From Leptolyngbya iicbica LK (GTDB lineage: Bacteria > Cyanobacteriota > Cyanobacteriia > Phormidesmidales > Phormidesmidaceae): a stretch of 64,000 nucleotides of DNA. The position numbers and the translations under genes were made by a program. Under the pieces are notes generated by a model, which saw nothing but the letters and a program-made list of their open reading frames with translations, did no database searches and had not been told where the DNA came from. Position 1 is the first letter of the stretch. Each line of letters starts with the position of its first letter. Positions 15,187 to 24,020 of the stretch are shown here, in pieces. The stretch spans positions 1,386,155 to 1,450,154 of the forward strand of contig NZ_QVFV01000001.1 of assembly GCF_004212215.1 (NCBI RefSeq), written 5' to 3'.

Positions 15187-16129
15187 CCGGGTATCGTTCG
15201 GTTCTTTTCTCGGTTGCCAGGGTCAATTTCTATCATGGCCACCCAGGACATAAAAAGGGCACATCTTCTCGTAAAGCTTAGAAGATGCGCCGCCATGCTG
15301 AATCGATTATGTTGAAGAACAATCAGATCAAAACAAGAATATTTCCAGATCTAAAAATAATTATTTCTTTAAAACGACAACAGCACCCAGAGCGGTTCCC
15401 TTGAGTGATCTCCCATCATTAGTCGAGCCTATATGGAGCCGTTTCGATAATCTTTTCGGTGACCTCACGCCCCGTCTTACCGATGACTTAGCTCCCTGCT
15501 ACAAAACAGAAGAGATATCAAAAACCTGATTGGATGCTGTTGCCTTTGATGACGTTTCAGACGTTAAATCGATAACAAACCTCCTATTTAACGTGGACTG
15601 AACGGTCATTTGAAATTGAAGCTCATCGCTTCTTGTTATTAGAATAGCCTCTCGGGGATCAGATCTTTCAGTCTGCAACCAAAGTTCATTTTTAAGTGAG
15701 TTGTACTGTCAGGGCACGGTCTTCTTCAAAAGTGACGCTTCGCATCTATCTGCAGTAAAGCTGCTGTAGGCCAATGAATGGCATCTATTGTCAGAGTGAA
15801 CTAGCAGTGGGCAAAGTCCAGTGATGGGAGTTGATCGACGACCTCAACACCACGATGCCAAGCAGTTAAAGAGATGACGGCGGACCTGGAATGTGCAGCG
15901 ATTAATTCACCACTGGGTATGCCCCATTGGAATTTGGGCATTGGAGTTTGGGTCAACAAACGACGCCAGCGATGAAGCTGGGGGTCATTAACCGGCCAGT
16001 CAGGAGCTCTGAATTAATTTTATCCAGGGGATTTGAGTTCATCACTCTGGAACAGAACAGGGCCGAGATTGCCGATCCCGAACTGACGTTCAATATTCAA
16101 AGGATGGCCGTCTGAGAGTCTCTAACGGG
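15187..16129. other. Decayed, largely gene-free region
   Basis: No intact gene was found in about 940 bases, and the left half is more AT-rich than its surroundings. It contains a hairpin, CATCTTCT/AGAAGATG (15262-15269 and 15280-15287), without a T-run, and on the minus strand several short frames that look protein-like but are broken. The plus-strand frame at 15927-16115 shows no recognisable features. It probably represents remnants of one or more lost genes. Confidence 0.5.
15499..15708 (-). pseudogene. Relic coding frame, family not recognised
   Basis: This minus-strand frame is open for 69 codons. It contains the protein-like stretches AILITRSDELQFQMTVQ, RRFVIDLTSETSS and the ending NQVFDISSVL before TAG (15499-15501). 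Upstream a TGA (15709-15711) interrupts the same frame, which then stays open for another 40 or so codons to a further TGA. No start codon or ribosome site is evident. The composition looks like the C-terminal part of a lost gene. I cannot assign a family. Confidence 0.35.
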
Positions 16130-17137
16130 TTAGCGGGTCTGGAAGATATTTTGCACCATTTGCTTATCGCTGCGTCTGACCGCATTGTCGAGTTCTAGCA
16201 CTTCGCCCGCATCAAGCCGCCAGCCCAACGCACCTGTGTTTTGCTGCGCCTGGACCAATGTTTTAGCTCCAGGAATGGGAATGAATCCCTTGCAAAGACA
16301 CCAGTTCAACGCAATTTGGGCCATCGTTTTTTCCCGAAAGATGGCGATCGCGTTCAGCGTATCCAAAATTGGCTGTACCCCCGGCAGTAATTGGCGAAAC
16401 ACGAAACCGCGTAAACCACTGGGCAACTTACCACCGATTTCATATTTGCCAGTGAGAATGCCCAATGCTAAAGGACTGTAGGCAATCAGCCGAATTCCCA
16501 ACTCATCGCACACGTCTCGAATGCCCAACTCGGTGACGGGATAGGTTGATAGCAAGGAATATTGCACTTGCAGGGTGGTGACGGGGATGCCGCGATCGCG
16601 AAAGCGAGGATAGATTTTTTGCAGTCGTTGCGGCCCAAAGTTCGACAGGCCAATGCCTTTGACCTGACCTTGTTCTACGAGATCCGCCAGCCCGTCTAGT
16701 AGAGCGCCCTCTTGCCAGGGGGCATAGTTCGCGGTTGACCAGTGCAGTTGCGCCAAATCGACGGGGCGGCCCAGTCGCTGGGCTGATGCCGCGCAGGCTT
16801 GGTGCATTGCCCCCCGAGTCAGTCGCCAGGGATAGGCAGCGAGTTTGGTCGCCAGACAGAGGCGATCGCGATTGGCCCCCTCATAGGCGCTGGCAAATTG
16901 CCCCAGCAACGCCTCGCTGCGGCCATTGAGACGGCCCGTACCGTAAGAATCACCTGTATCAAACAGCGTGACACCAGCGCTCACACAATGATTAAAGACG
17001 GCCTGCAACTGCTCATCCATCTCTGGCGAGTAACCCCACAGCAGTCGATTGCCCCAAGCCCAAGTCCCACAGCCCATCTCTGGTAGCGCGATCGCCGACG
17101 ATTGAGCCACTTCTGTCGTTTGCGCCATGGGTGTCAT
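16130..17137 (-). CDS. Aldo/keto reductase
   Basis: This 335-residue protein has the full AKR catalytic tetrad: Asp60 and Tyr65 (FDTGDSYGTG), Lys98 (ATKL) and His132 (QLHWS). The NAD(P)H-binding C-terminal segment IPIPGAKTLVQAQQN is also present. It reduces aldehydes or ketones, or oxidises the reverse, with NADPH; the substrate is unknown. The closest pattern is the cyanobacterial/plastid group annotated as 'aldo/keto reductase' or pyridoxal-reductase-like (LGIRLIAYSPLALGILTGKY). Translation may begin at Met4 instead of Met1. It is monocistronic, bordered by decayed DNA downstream. Confidence 0.88.
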   Translation of the reverse strand: MTPMAQTTEVAQSSAIALPEMGCGTWAWGNRLLWGYSPEMDEQLQAVFNHCVSAGVTLFDTGDSYGTGRLNGRSEALLGQFASAYEGANRDRLCLATKLAAYPWRLTRGAMHQACAASAQRLGRPVDLAQLHWSTANYAPWQEGALLDGLADLVEQGQVKGIGLSNFGPQRLQKIYPRFRDRGIPVTTLQVQYSLLSTYPVTELGIRDVCDELGIRLIAYSPLALGILTGKYEIGGKLPSGLRGFVFRQLLPGVQPILDTLNAIAIFREKTMAQIALNWCLCKGFIPIPGAKTLVQAQQNTGALGWRLDAGEVLELDNAVRRSDKQMVQNIFQTR

Positions 17138-17323
17138 TCTCCCAACAACCTCTCTGGCAAGTAGGATAGGCGATCGCCGACCAGACTAACTCCGTAGTGG
17201 CCCGAACTGAACTGAGAGGATGCGGGAGAGTCCAGATCCATCAAAGCCAAATTTTCTCCCAGATCAATCCAGTGCCCGACGGTGAAGTGCCGAGACGGCG
17301 GTTCCCACTAACAATCCACATTT

Positions 17324-17755
17324 TTAAGCAGTTTGAAAATGCTGATCGAGCTGCTGGGTTAACAGGTCGTGAACTCTAGCCAACGTCGGTTCGTCTGGGC
17401 GGTGTGACAGCATCTCAGCCATGCACTGAACAAAGTCCCAGTTAATCGCTGCCCCGTCTCGAATCGTTTTACTCGCGGCATAATAGGCGACTTCTGGGGG
17501 TACATCCAGTTCTTCTGTTTCCCCGGTAGTCAGGGCTTGCGTCGGTTTACCAGAGACCACTTTACCCCGCAGGGTAATCTGAAACCACGAGATCGCCTCA
17601 TCCTGCAGATCGACGGTGACATCAAAATAGGATTCTTGGCCTTGATACCAAAGCCGCTTGGTTGGGGGGCTCTTGGCTGAGGCCTTGATCGAGTTAGTGT
17701 TGACCAGGCGTAGAGACTTGCCCAAGGCCTCTAACTCAGACTTTTGGATTTTCAT
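17324..17755 (-). CDS. Conserved-looking hypothetical protein
   Basis: This 143-residue soluble protein has no signal peptide or membrane segment. The middle (WYQGQESYFDVTVDLQDEAISWFQITLRGK) reads as alternating beta strands and the C-terminus (FVQCMAEMLSHRPDEPTLARVHDLL) as helices. I do not recognise a family. Codon use and the G+C level match the neighbouring housekeeping genes, so it is probably a native gene. It lies downstream of mreBCD on the same strand but after a 140-base gap. Confidence 0.6.
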   Translation of the reverse strand: MKIQKSELEALGKSLRLVNTNSIKASAKSPPTKRLWYQGQESYFDVTVDLQDEAISWFQITLRGKVVSGKPTQALTTGETEELDVPPEVAYYAASKTIRDGAAINWDFVQCMAEMLSHRPDEPTLARVHDLLTQQLDQHFQTA

Positions 17756-17895
17756 GGGGAATGCTGTAGACCGGCGACATCAACAACTTAGCTTTACGGC
17801 TACGTTGTGCCTACCTCCGGAGGCGCAATCTCTAAACCGTCCACGATCGAGCAATACTTGACCGAGGGAAACGATGATATCTCCCTGCTTTACCC

Positions 17896-18480
17896 CTAGC
17901 TACTCGGCGGCGACATGATCTGCTCGTAATGCGCCCACCAGCGACTCAGGGGATAGTAAATCGCTGGCGCCCACAGGCTACTCAAAATAGCGGAACTCAG
18001 CGCAATGCGCTGATGCTGTAGCCAAATGGCAGGCACACCCGGATAGGGAGAGCTGCTGATCACGAGCTGATGAGCCGTGATTTGTAGCGCCATCACGGTC
18101 TGGGCAATGACGGTCATGCCAAAGACAATAATCGCGACAGAAATAAAGTCTTCCTGAATGAAGCGTTGCTTTTGGATGCGCGCCGTTAGAAAACCCACCA
18201 GGGTTAGCCCCAAAGTATGGGTGGGAAAATATCCCGTCAGACCGTCATGCACAAGTCCCAAAATGAAGCCCGCGATCGCCCCTTCGACACCAGTGCGTTG
18301 CACACTCCAAGCGACCAACCACACCAGCAACCAACTGGGCCCTACCCCGAGCAGCACCATCCCTGGTAACCGCATGGGCAACAGCAAAGTACAGACGAGG
18401 GCTGAGCCAATGACAACACCAATATTGATCCAGCGATAACGACGACGCTGGGCCAAACTCACGGGGCGACTGGTGGTCAT
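17896..18480 (-). CDS. mreD: Rod-shape-determining protein MreD
   Basis: This 194-residue, highly hydrophobic protein has about five membrane segments and the MreD-like stretch IAGFILGLVHDGLTGYFP. It is the last gene of mreBCD, with its start overlapping the mreC stop (ATGA). MreD is an inner-membrane scaffold that links MreB filaments, MreC and the peptidoglycan elongation machinery. Position and hydrophobic profile carry most of the evidence, as MreD is poorly conserved. Confidence 0.85.
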   Translation of the reverse strand: MTTSRPVSLAQRRRYRWINIGVVIGSALVCTLLLPMRLPGMVLLGVGPSWLLVWLVAWSVQRTGVEGAIAGFILGLVHDGLTGYFPTHTLGLTLVGFLTARIQKQRFIQEDFISVAIIVFGMTVIAQTVMALQITAHQLVISSSPYPGVPAIWLQHQRIALSSAILSSLWAPAIYYPLSRWWAHYEQIMSPPSS

Positions 18481-19310
18481 GGCGTGCGATCGCCCTCCGC
18501 CTCATTTTCCTCTTGCCGATTAGGAATCACCTCTTGCAGGGTATCTCGCGCCTCTGGAATCGTAATGTCTTTCGGGGCAAAGGGAATGACCTCGACCCAT
18601 TCGACAATACTCAACGGCGCGGTGAGTTCCACCGTCACTTCGGGAGCTGGGCTTTTGGCTAAATCGAGTGCCACTACCCGCCCAATCGGAATGTCTTGGG
18701 GGAACAGCTTGCTGTAAGCAGACGTGGTGACCACATCTCCCACCTTGACATCGGGATCTTTGTCAAAAAATTCCAATACGACCTGTTGTCCCATCGTGCC
18801 CTGAATGTAGCCAGTGGCGCGACTGCGACTAATCCGTGCGCCCACCCGACTGGTGGGATCACTGACCAACAACACCCGACTACTATTCGGCGAGACCGCA
18901 ATCACGCGGCCCACGAGGCCACCCGGCCCTGTCACCACGTCATCAAGCGTAATCCCATCTTGTTCACCACGGCTGATGATGATTTGCTGCCACCAATCAC
19001 CCGCACTGCGGCCAATGACAGCAGCAGAGACGCCCTCAGCAGGCAGTGAGCTTTCACCTTCGACAATTTGTCGGAGCGATCGATTTTGACTTTCGAGTTC
19101 TACCAAGCGCTGCTGCAATTCTTGCGCATAACTCGATTGCAACATGGCCTCACGAGATGGCCCGGGATGAAAGGGGCGCGTGACCCAGCGATACATTTCA
19201 TAGATCACAGCACCACCGCTGTCACGCATCCCTAACGCCGCGACAATCACCAAGACCACTAATCCGGTCTTGAGGGCATATTGATTCCACCAGCGCCGCA
19301 GGGCAAACAT
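18477..19310 (-). CDS. mreC: Rod-shape-determining protein MreC
   Basis: This 277-residue protein has one N-terminal membrane anchor (about 13-30, TGLVVLVIVAALGM) and a coiled coil at about 60-80 (QELQQRLVELESQNRSLRQ). Two beta-barrel domains follow, with the conserved MreC stretch VVTGPGGLVGRVIAVSPNSS and DIPIGRV. It sits in the periplasm, anchored by one helix, and organises the cell-wall elongasome. It starts 16 bases after mreB and overlaps mreD. The C-terminus beyond about 250 (EARDTLQEVIPNRQEENEAEGD) is acidic and lineage-specific. Confidence 0.92.
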   Translation of the reverse strand: MFALRRWWNQYALKTGLVVLVIVAALGMRDSGGAVIYEMYRWVTRPFHPGPSREAMLQSSYAQELQQRLVELESQNRSLRQIVEGESSLPAEGVSAAVIGRSAGDWWQQIIISRGEQDGITLDDVVTGPGGLVGRVIAVSPNSSRVLLVSDPTSRVGARISRSRATGYIQGTMGQQVVLEFFDKDPDVKVGDVVTTSAYSKLFPQDIPIGRVVALDLAKSPAPEVTVELTAPLSIVEWVEVIPFAPKDITIPEARDTLQEVIPNRQEENEAEGDRTP

Positions 19311-19326
19311 GGCTATTCAACCTACC

Positions 19327-20367
19327 TTAAATACCGGAACTACCGCTGAAGACTCGACCCATCTGACTGAAGTTTTCGAGCACTCGTCCAGTGCCCAGAA
19401 CAACACAGCTCAATGGATCGGCCGCCACATGAACGACAATGCCCGTCTCATGGCTGAGCAAAGTATCCAGTCCCTGTAACAGCGCTCCACCACCGGCCAA
19501 CATGATGCCGCGATCGATAATATCGGCGGCCAGTTCGGGCGGCGTGCGTTCCAGCGTCCGCTTCACAGCTTCGACGATCACAGCTAAGGGCTCAGCCATG
19601 CTCTCGCGAATCTCACCCGCTTTGACGGTGACAGTGCGGGGCAAACCAGATAACAAGTGGAGTCCTCGCACATCCATGATGAGCTCATTGTCATCAGCAC
19701 TGGGATAGGCTGAGCCGATCTTGATTTTGATTTCTTCAGCGGTGCGCTCACCCACCACCAAGTTGTGGACTTTTTTGAGATATTGCGTGATGGAATCACT
19801 GAGTTCATCGCCCGCGACTCGCACAGACTCACTGAGTACAGTGCCTTGCAAGCTCAAGACTGCGACTTCGGTGGTGCCGCCGCCAATGTCAATGACCAGG
19901 TTGCCTGTCGGTTCGGCCACCGGCAAGCCAGCGCCGATCGCAGCCGCCACAGGTTCATCAATCAAATAAACCGTGCGCGCCCCGGCCTGTTGTGCGGCAT
20001 CCATTACCGCGCGACGCTCAACGCCAGTTACCCCACTGGGAATGCCAATAACGATGCGCGGCGAGACGAGGGTGCGGCCCTCATGCACCTGCCGGATGAA
20101 ATGCTTCAGCATTAATTCGGCAGTATCAAAGTCAGCAATTACCCCATCCCGCAGAGGCCGGAGTGCTGCCACGTTGCCAGGGGTACGCCCGAGCATGCGC
20201 TTAGCTTCTTCGCCCACGGCTAAAGGTTTCTTTTCTACCTGGTCAATGGCAACCACCGAGGGCTCTTGTAGAACCACTCCTTTGCCCGAAACATACACCA
20301 GCGTATTCGCGGTGCCCAGATCAATACCCATGTCTCGGGAGAGTGAAAAACGGTCGAACAACGCCAC
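19327..20367 (-). CDS. mreB: Actin-like rod-shape protein MreB
   Basis: This 346-residue protein has the actin-fold nucleotide motifs [13 protein letters not shown] (phosphate 1), [13 protein letters not shown] (phosphate 2) and [12 protein letters not shown] (adenosine). MreB polymerises on the inner membrane and positions wall synthesis, which matches a rod-shaped or filamentous cyanobacterium. It is the first gene of mreBCD; 519 bases separate it from the divergent ssb, and its promoter must lie there. Length and motifs are all normal. Confidence 0.97.
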   Translation of the reverse strand: MALFDRFSLSRDMGIDLGTANTLVYVSGKGVVLQEPSVVAIDQVEKKPLAVGEEAKRMLGRTPGNVAALRPLRDGVIADFDTAELMLKHFIRQVHEGRTLVSPRIVIGIPSGVTGVERRAVMDAAQQAGARTVYLIDEPVAAAIGAGLPVAEPTGNLVIDIGGGTTEVAVLSLQGTVLSESVRVAGDELSDSITQYLKKVHNLVVGERTAEEIKIKIGSAYPSADDNELIMDVRGLHLLSGLPRTVTVKAGEIRESMAEPLAVIVEAVKRTLERTPPELAADIIDRGIMLAGGGALLQGLDTLLSHETGIVVHVAADPLSCVVLGTGRVLENFSQMGRVFSGSSGI

Positions 20368-20886
20368 GAGACTTAGCCCCCAAACGAACGAAATGGACGG
20401 TTACATATAAACTCGCCGAACTTAATGCTAGGCCATAGATGGCCGATTGGTATTGGAACCACTATTTGCCGAGACACTAATTCAGGGAACGTCTGTTGCA
20501 GTTGCAGTACAGACGAAGTGGATTCTATTACGTTTCGTATCAATGCGTCTAGCGGGTGATTGTCCTCAGTCGAAGTAAAATTGCCGCCGTTGTGATGTGA
20601 AATGTGGCCGACGCGGGCATCCCACACTGACAAAATTGAGGCCAGCCGGGGTAACTCAGCCACGATCGCAGGCCGTCTTTTTAGCTGTCCTCAGTCTTCC
20701 GGTAGCGATCGCCCATTTCAGGAGAAAAGTACGTCCGCTATTGTAAATTTGCGGCACACTGAACGAAGGCATAGTCGCTGGCGGCCAAGGCTGCGGAAAC
20801 TCGCGAGAGCTTTGGTACAGTGAGCGACGAGGCGCATGCGGCGAGCCATTCCACTGCGTAGACAAAATCAGGAGACAGTCTGACTT
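20368..20886. other. Divergent intergenic region mreB/ssb
   Basis: About 520 bases without a supported gene separate mreB (minus) from ssb (plus), and both promoters must lie here. A minus-strand frame of 96 codons (20373-20663) has no recognisable features and would overlap the mreB promoter, so it is not called. Two HIP1-type octamers are present. Confidence 0.5.
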
Positions 20887-21252
20887 ATGAGCATCAATTC
20901 TGTAACCCTTGTGGGCCGAGCAGGACGTGACCCCGATGTGAAATATTTTGAGTCGGGCAGTGTGGTCTGTAAGTTTTCCCTGGCCGTCAACCGCCGCACG
21001 CGCAATTCTGACCAACCCGACTGGTTCAATTTGGAGATGTGGGGACGCACCGCCGAGATCGCCGCGAACTACGTGCGGAAAGGCAGCCTGATTGGCGTAA
21101 GCGGAGCCCTCAAACTCGATCAGTGGAACGATCGCTCCACCGGAGCCTTACGGACGTCTCCCGTCATCCGGGTTGAGCGCTTGGAACTGTTAGGCTCGAA
21201 GCGAGACAACGAAGCCGCCATGGATGCCAATTACGCTGACGACGAGTTTTAA
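20887..21252 (+). CDS. ssb: Single-stranded DNA-binding protein
   Basis: This 121-residue OB-fold protein starts MSINSVTLVGRAGRDPDVKYF and contains FSLAVNRRTRN and the DWFNLEMWG strand, all typical of SSB. It ends with an acidic tip (NYADDEF), a variant of the DDDIPF-like tail that recruits repair and replication partners. It is short because the flexible linker is nearly absent, which is usual for one of the cyanobacterial SSBs. It is monocistronic, facing the fni gene. Confidence 0.9.
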   Translation: MSINSVTLVGRAGRDPDVKYFESGSVVCKFSLAVNRRTRNSDQPDWFNLEMWGRTAEIAANYVRKGSLIGVSGALKLDQWNDRSTGALRTSPVIRVERLELLGSKRDNEAAMDANYADDEF

Positions 21253-21338
21253 CGGACCATCAGCGTGACCTCCATGGCCTGCCACAGCATGGTGAGCCCG
21301 GTGTCAGGAGGATTTTTATGAATCAGTTCCTCGATATT

Positions 21339-22412
21339 TCAAACGAGTTTTAGGGAGTTTGATTGCCGGAGTGCGGTGAAGTCAGGGTTGCCCGTGCAGA
21401 GCAACACGGTGCGCAACTCTTCTAGCAAGCACTCGGCAAGCAAAGCCACACTCTCTTCGGAGTCGTTGGCCGCGAGCAAAAACGGATGTGCTAGACCCAC
21501 TAAGTCCGCTCCGAGGGCGATCGCTTTAGCAACCTGCAAGCCGTTGCGAATGCCGCCTGAGGCAATCAAAGGAATCTCTAGAGCGACGGCGCGGATCTGG
21601 GTCACACACGCTGCCGTGGGTAGGCCCCAATCGGCAAAGGTTTGCCCCAGTCGTCGCTGACGCGGATCGGTAGCCCGACCGCCCTCCACCTTGGCCCATG
21701 AGGTGCCCCCCGCCCCGGCGACATCAATAGCGGCAACTCCAGCATTAATGAGTTTTTGGGCCATCGCTGCTGAAATGCCGTTGCCCACTTCCTTGGCAAT
21801 GATCGGCACGGGCAATCGCTGACACAGGGTGGCAATTTTGTTCAACAGGCCGTGAAAGTTGCGATCGCCCCGCGTTTGCACGCTTTCTTGCAGGGGATTC
21901 AAATGCAGAATCAGCGCGTCCGCTTCGAGGCCATCCACCACCCGCTGACACTCCGCCAAGCCGTAGCCATAGTTGAGCTGCACGGCGCCCAAATTGGCAA
22001 ACAGCAGGGCATCCGGAGCGTACCGCCGGATGGCAAAGGTTTCCATCACGTCCGGCGCTTCTACGGCCACCCGCTGAGAGCCGACGCCCATCGCGAAGCC
22101 AAAGGTTTGGGCCGCGATCGCGAGCCGCGTGTTAATCAGCCGCGCTTGCTCTGTGCCCCCCGTCATGGAAGAAATCAATAAGGGAGCGCCTAATGACTTG
22201 CCCAAAAACTGGCTCGATACGTTCAGCCTGTCCCAGTCCAGCTCGGGCAGGCAGCAGTGCTCAAAGCGATACTTTTCTAATCCAGTAGTAATTTGCTGGC
22301 ACTGCACATCTTGCTCTAAGCAGACGCGAATGTGATCGGCTTTGCGCTGTTGGGTTTCGGGGGCCGCTGCTACGAGATCATTGGCAACAGAAGTCAAGGA
22401 GGAAGCAGTCAT
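21339..22412 (-). CDS. fni: Type 2 isopentenyl-diphosphate delta-isomerase
   Basis: This 357-residue FMN-dependent isomerase interconverts IPP and DMAPP and is the form used by cyanobacteria. Visible family signatures are [11 protein letters not shown], the SSMTGG loop, [10 protein letters not shown], the NPLQE motif with the metal-binding glutamine, and the FMN-phosphate glycines GGIRNG and [10 protein letters not shown]. It works downstream of the MEP pathway, whose first enzyme (dxs) is also in this window. It stands alone, convergent with ssb. Confidence 0.93.
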   Translation of the reverse strand: MTASSLTSVANDLVAAAPETQQRKADHIRVCLEQDVQCQQITTGLEKYRFEHCCLPELDWDRLNVSSQFLGKSLGAPLLISSMTGGTEQARLINTRLAIAAQTFGFAMGVGSQRVAVEAPDVMETFAIRRYAPDALLFANLGAVQLNYGYGLAECQRVVDGLEADALILHLNPLQESVQTRGDRNFHGLLNKIATLCQRLPVPIIAKEVGNGISAAMAQKLINAGVAAIDVAGAGGTSWAKVEGGRATDPRQRRLGQTFADWGLPTAACVTQIRAVALEIPLIASGGIRNGLQVAKAIALGADLVGLAHPFLLAANDSEESVALLAECLLEELRTVLLCTGNPDFTALRQSNSLKLV

Positions 22413-22532
22413 AAATCCAGATAAATGCCATGCAACTCAGGCTCGGTCTGATGCGCGACGACAGAGTATTCGCCCTCAGAGCCCAGCTCTGAAGTAGTGT
22501 CCCACAGGATCTTGTCGGGTTTCTCCGTCCGG

Positions 22533-24020
22533 TTAGAAGTCGAAATAAATGTATGAAAGGGTCTCACTGGGAGCAAGTTGCCACGCCGTGAAGAGCATCA
22601 GCGGCACCAGCAGTAACTTAACCGGCCAGTTGAGCTGGAGCTTGAACTCGCGCTGCGCAAAATAGAGGAACATCATCACGCCGACCAGCAGCCAGAGCAG
22701 GCTCCAGAGCTGGGGCGCAGTTAAACCCAGGGATTCGACATAGACCTTTTGGGCAAATTGCGCGTCACTGTTGACGCCCCACAGCTTTTGCAGCGCCAGG
22801 GTAAATTGCCGGGGTTCTGGCAGGCGGAAAAAGAGCCAGCTAAAGAACACCAGAAATTGGGTCGCGGCCCAGGCGGTGACCACTCCCCAAGGTTGCTGCC
22901 AAAATTGCTGCAAGGGCTGCCAACCTTGAGCGATCGCGTGATTCAGCCGATGCACGATGAGCGCCAGACCGTGAATACCGCCCCAGATCACAAAGCCCCA
23001 GGTATTGCCATGCCACACGCCAGCAATCAACATCACAATCATCAGGTTGATAGCCGTTCTGGATAACCCCTTGCGAGAGCCGCCGAGCGGGAAATACAGG
23101 TAATTACGCAACCAATCACCCAGGGTCATGTGCCACCGTCGCCAAAAGTCGGCGATGCTGGTGGTCATGTAGGGAAAATTGAAGTTTTGCGGCAGGTTAA
23201 TGCCCATTAGCAAGGCGCTGCCGCGCGCGACATCCACATAGCCGCTGAAATCGAGATAGAGCTGCAAGCCATAAGCAAAGATGGCGAGCCAGAGATCCCA
23301 ACTCCCGGCCCGTTCCAAATTATCCAAACTCAGGTTGACGAGGGTACCGATGTGATCCGCAATGAGGACTTTTTTCACCGCCCCGATGCCGATGAGCCAC
23401 AGCCCTTCCACCGCCCAACTAAAATTCAGGCTGGGTTGGCTGGTCAACTGGCTGGTAAAGCTGTGGAAGCGGGTAATCGGCCCAGAGATCAGTTTGGGAA
23501 AGTACAGCTTGTAAGCGGCAAACTCCGGCAGGCTATTGGTGGCAGGGGCACCGCGATAGACATCGACCAGGTAAGCGATGCATTCAAAGGTGAAAAAGCT
23601 GAGGCCGAGCGGAAAGGCGATCGCGAGCCAACTACCATCCGCCACGTCAGGATTAAAGCCCTCGGGCACGAGCCATTTGAGCCAGGTTTCCACATATTTG
23701 AACCCCAGGAGCAGCAACACATTGAGGCCGACACCAAAGGTCAGCCAATAACGCCGTCGCCGATACCACTGCTGCTCGGCCATTTGCCACTGCTCGTTGG
23801 AGACGCGCCAGTCGGCGGGCATTTGCAATATTCGTCCTAGCCAAAAGTTGATCGCCACCAGGGCGAGCATTAGCGGCACGTAGTGAACTTGCAGCGAGGT
23901 GTAAAATACGATGCTGGCAATCAGCAACAGCCACGTCCGCAGCGATCGTCGGGCTAGCGCCCAATACAGACCCACGACGCTGAGCAAAAATAGGCCATAC
24001 AGAATCGAAGGTAAGGTCAT
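22533..24020 (-). CDS. MBOAT-family O-acyltransferase (AlgI/PatA-like)
   Basis: This 495-residue membrane protein has about ten or more hydrophobic segments. The MBOAT core contains the conserved WHGNTWGFVIWGGIHG, with the putative catalytic histidine in GGIHG, and the entry motif SGYVDVARGSALLMG. AlgI-like proteins move acetyl groups across the membrane to a periplasmic partner that acylates polysaccharide. Its start overlaps the end of the upstream DUF1574 gene by ATGA, so the two are translated together and probably work together. The acceptor polymer is unknown. Confidence 0.88.
   Translation of the reverse strand: MTLPSILYGLFLLSVVGLYWALARRSLRTWLLLIASIVFYTSLQVHYVPLMLALVAINFWLGRILQMPADWRVSNEQWQMAEQQWYRRRRYWLTFGVGLNVLLLLGFKYVETWLKWLVPEGFNPDVADGSWLAIAFPLGLSFFTFECIAYLVDVYRGAPATNSLPEFAAYKLYFPKLISGPITRFHSFTSQLTSQPSLNFSWAVEGLWLIGIGAVKKVLIADHIGTLVNLSLDNLERAGSWDLWLAIFAYGLQLYLDFSGYVDVARGSALLMGINLPQNFNFPYMTTSIADFWRRWHMTLGDWLRNYLYFPLGGSRKGLSRTAINLMIVMLIAGVWHGNTWGFVIWGGIHGLALIVHRLNHAIAQGWQPLQQFWQQPWGVVTAWAATQFLVFFSWLFFRLPEPRQFTLALQKLWGVNSDAQFAQKVYVESLGLTAPQLWSLLWLLVGVMMFLYFAQREFKLQLNWPVKLLLVPLMLFTAWQLAPSETLSYIYFDF

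Noticed and set aside
15927-16115. Plus-strand frame of 62 codons
   Set aside because: No ribosome site or recognisable features, and it lies within decayed DNA.
20373-20663. 96-codon minus-strand frame upstream of mreB
   Set aside because: No family features, no good ribosome site and it would occupy the mreB promoter region.
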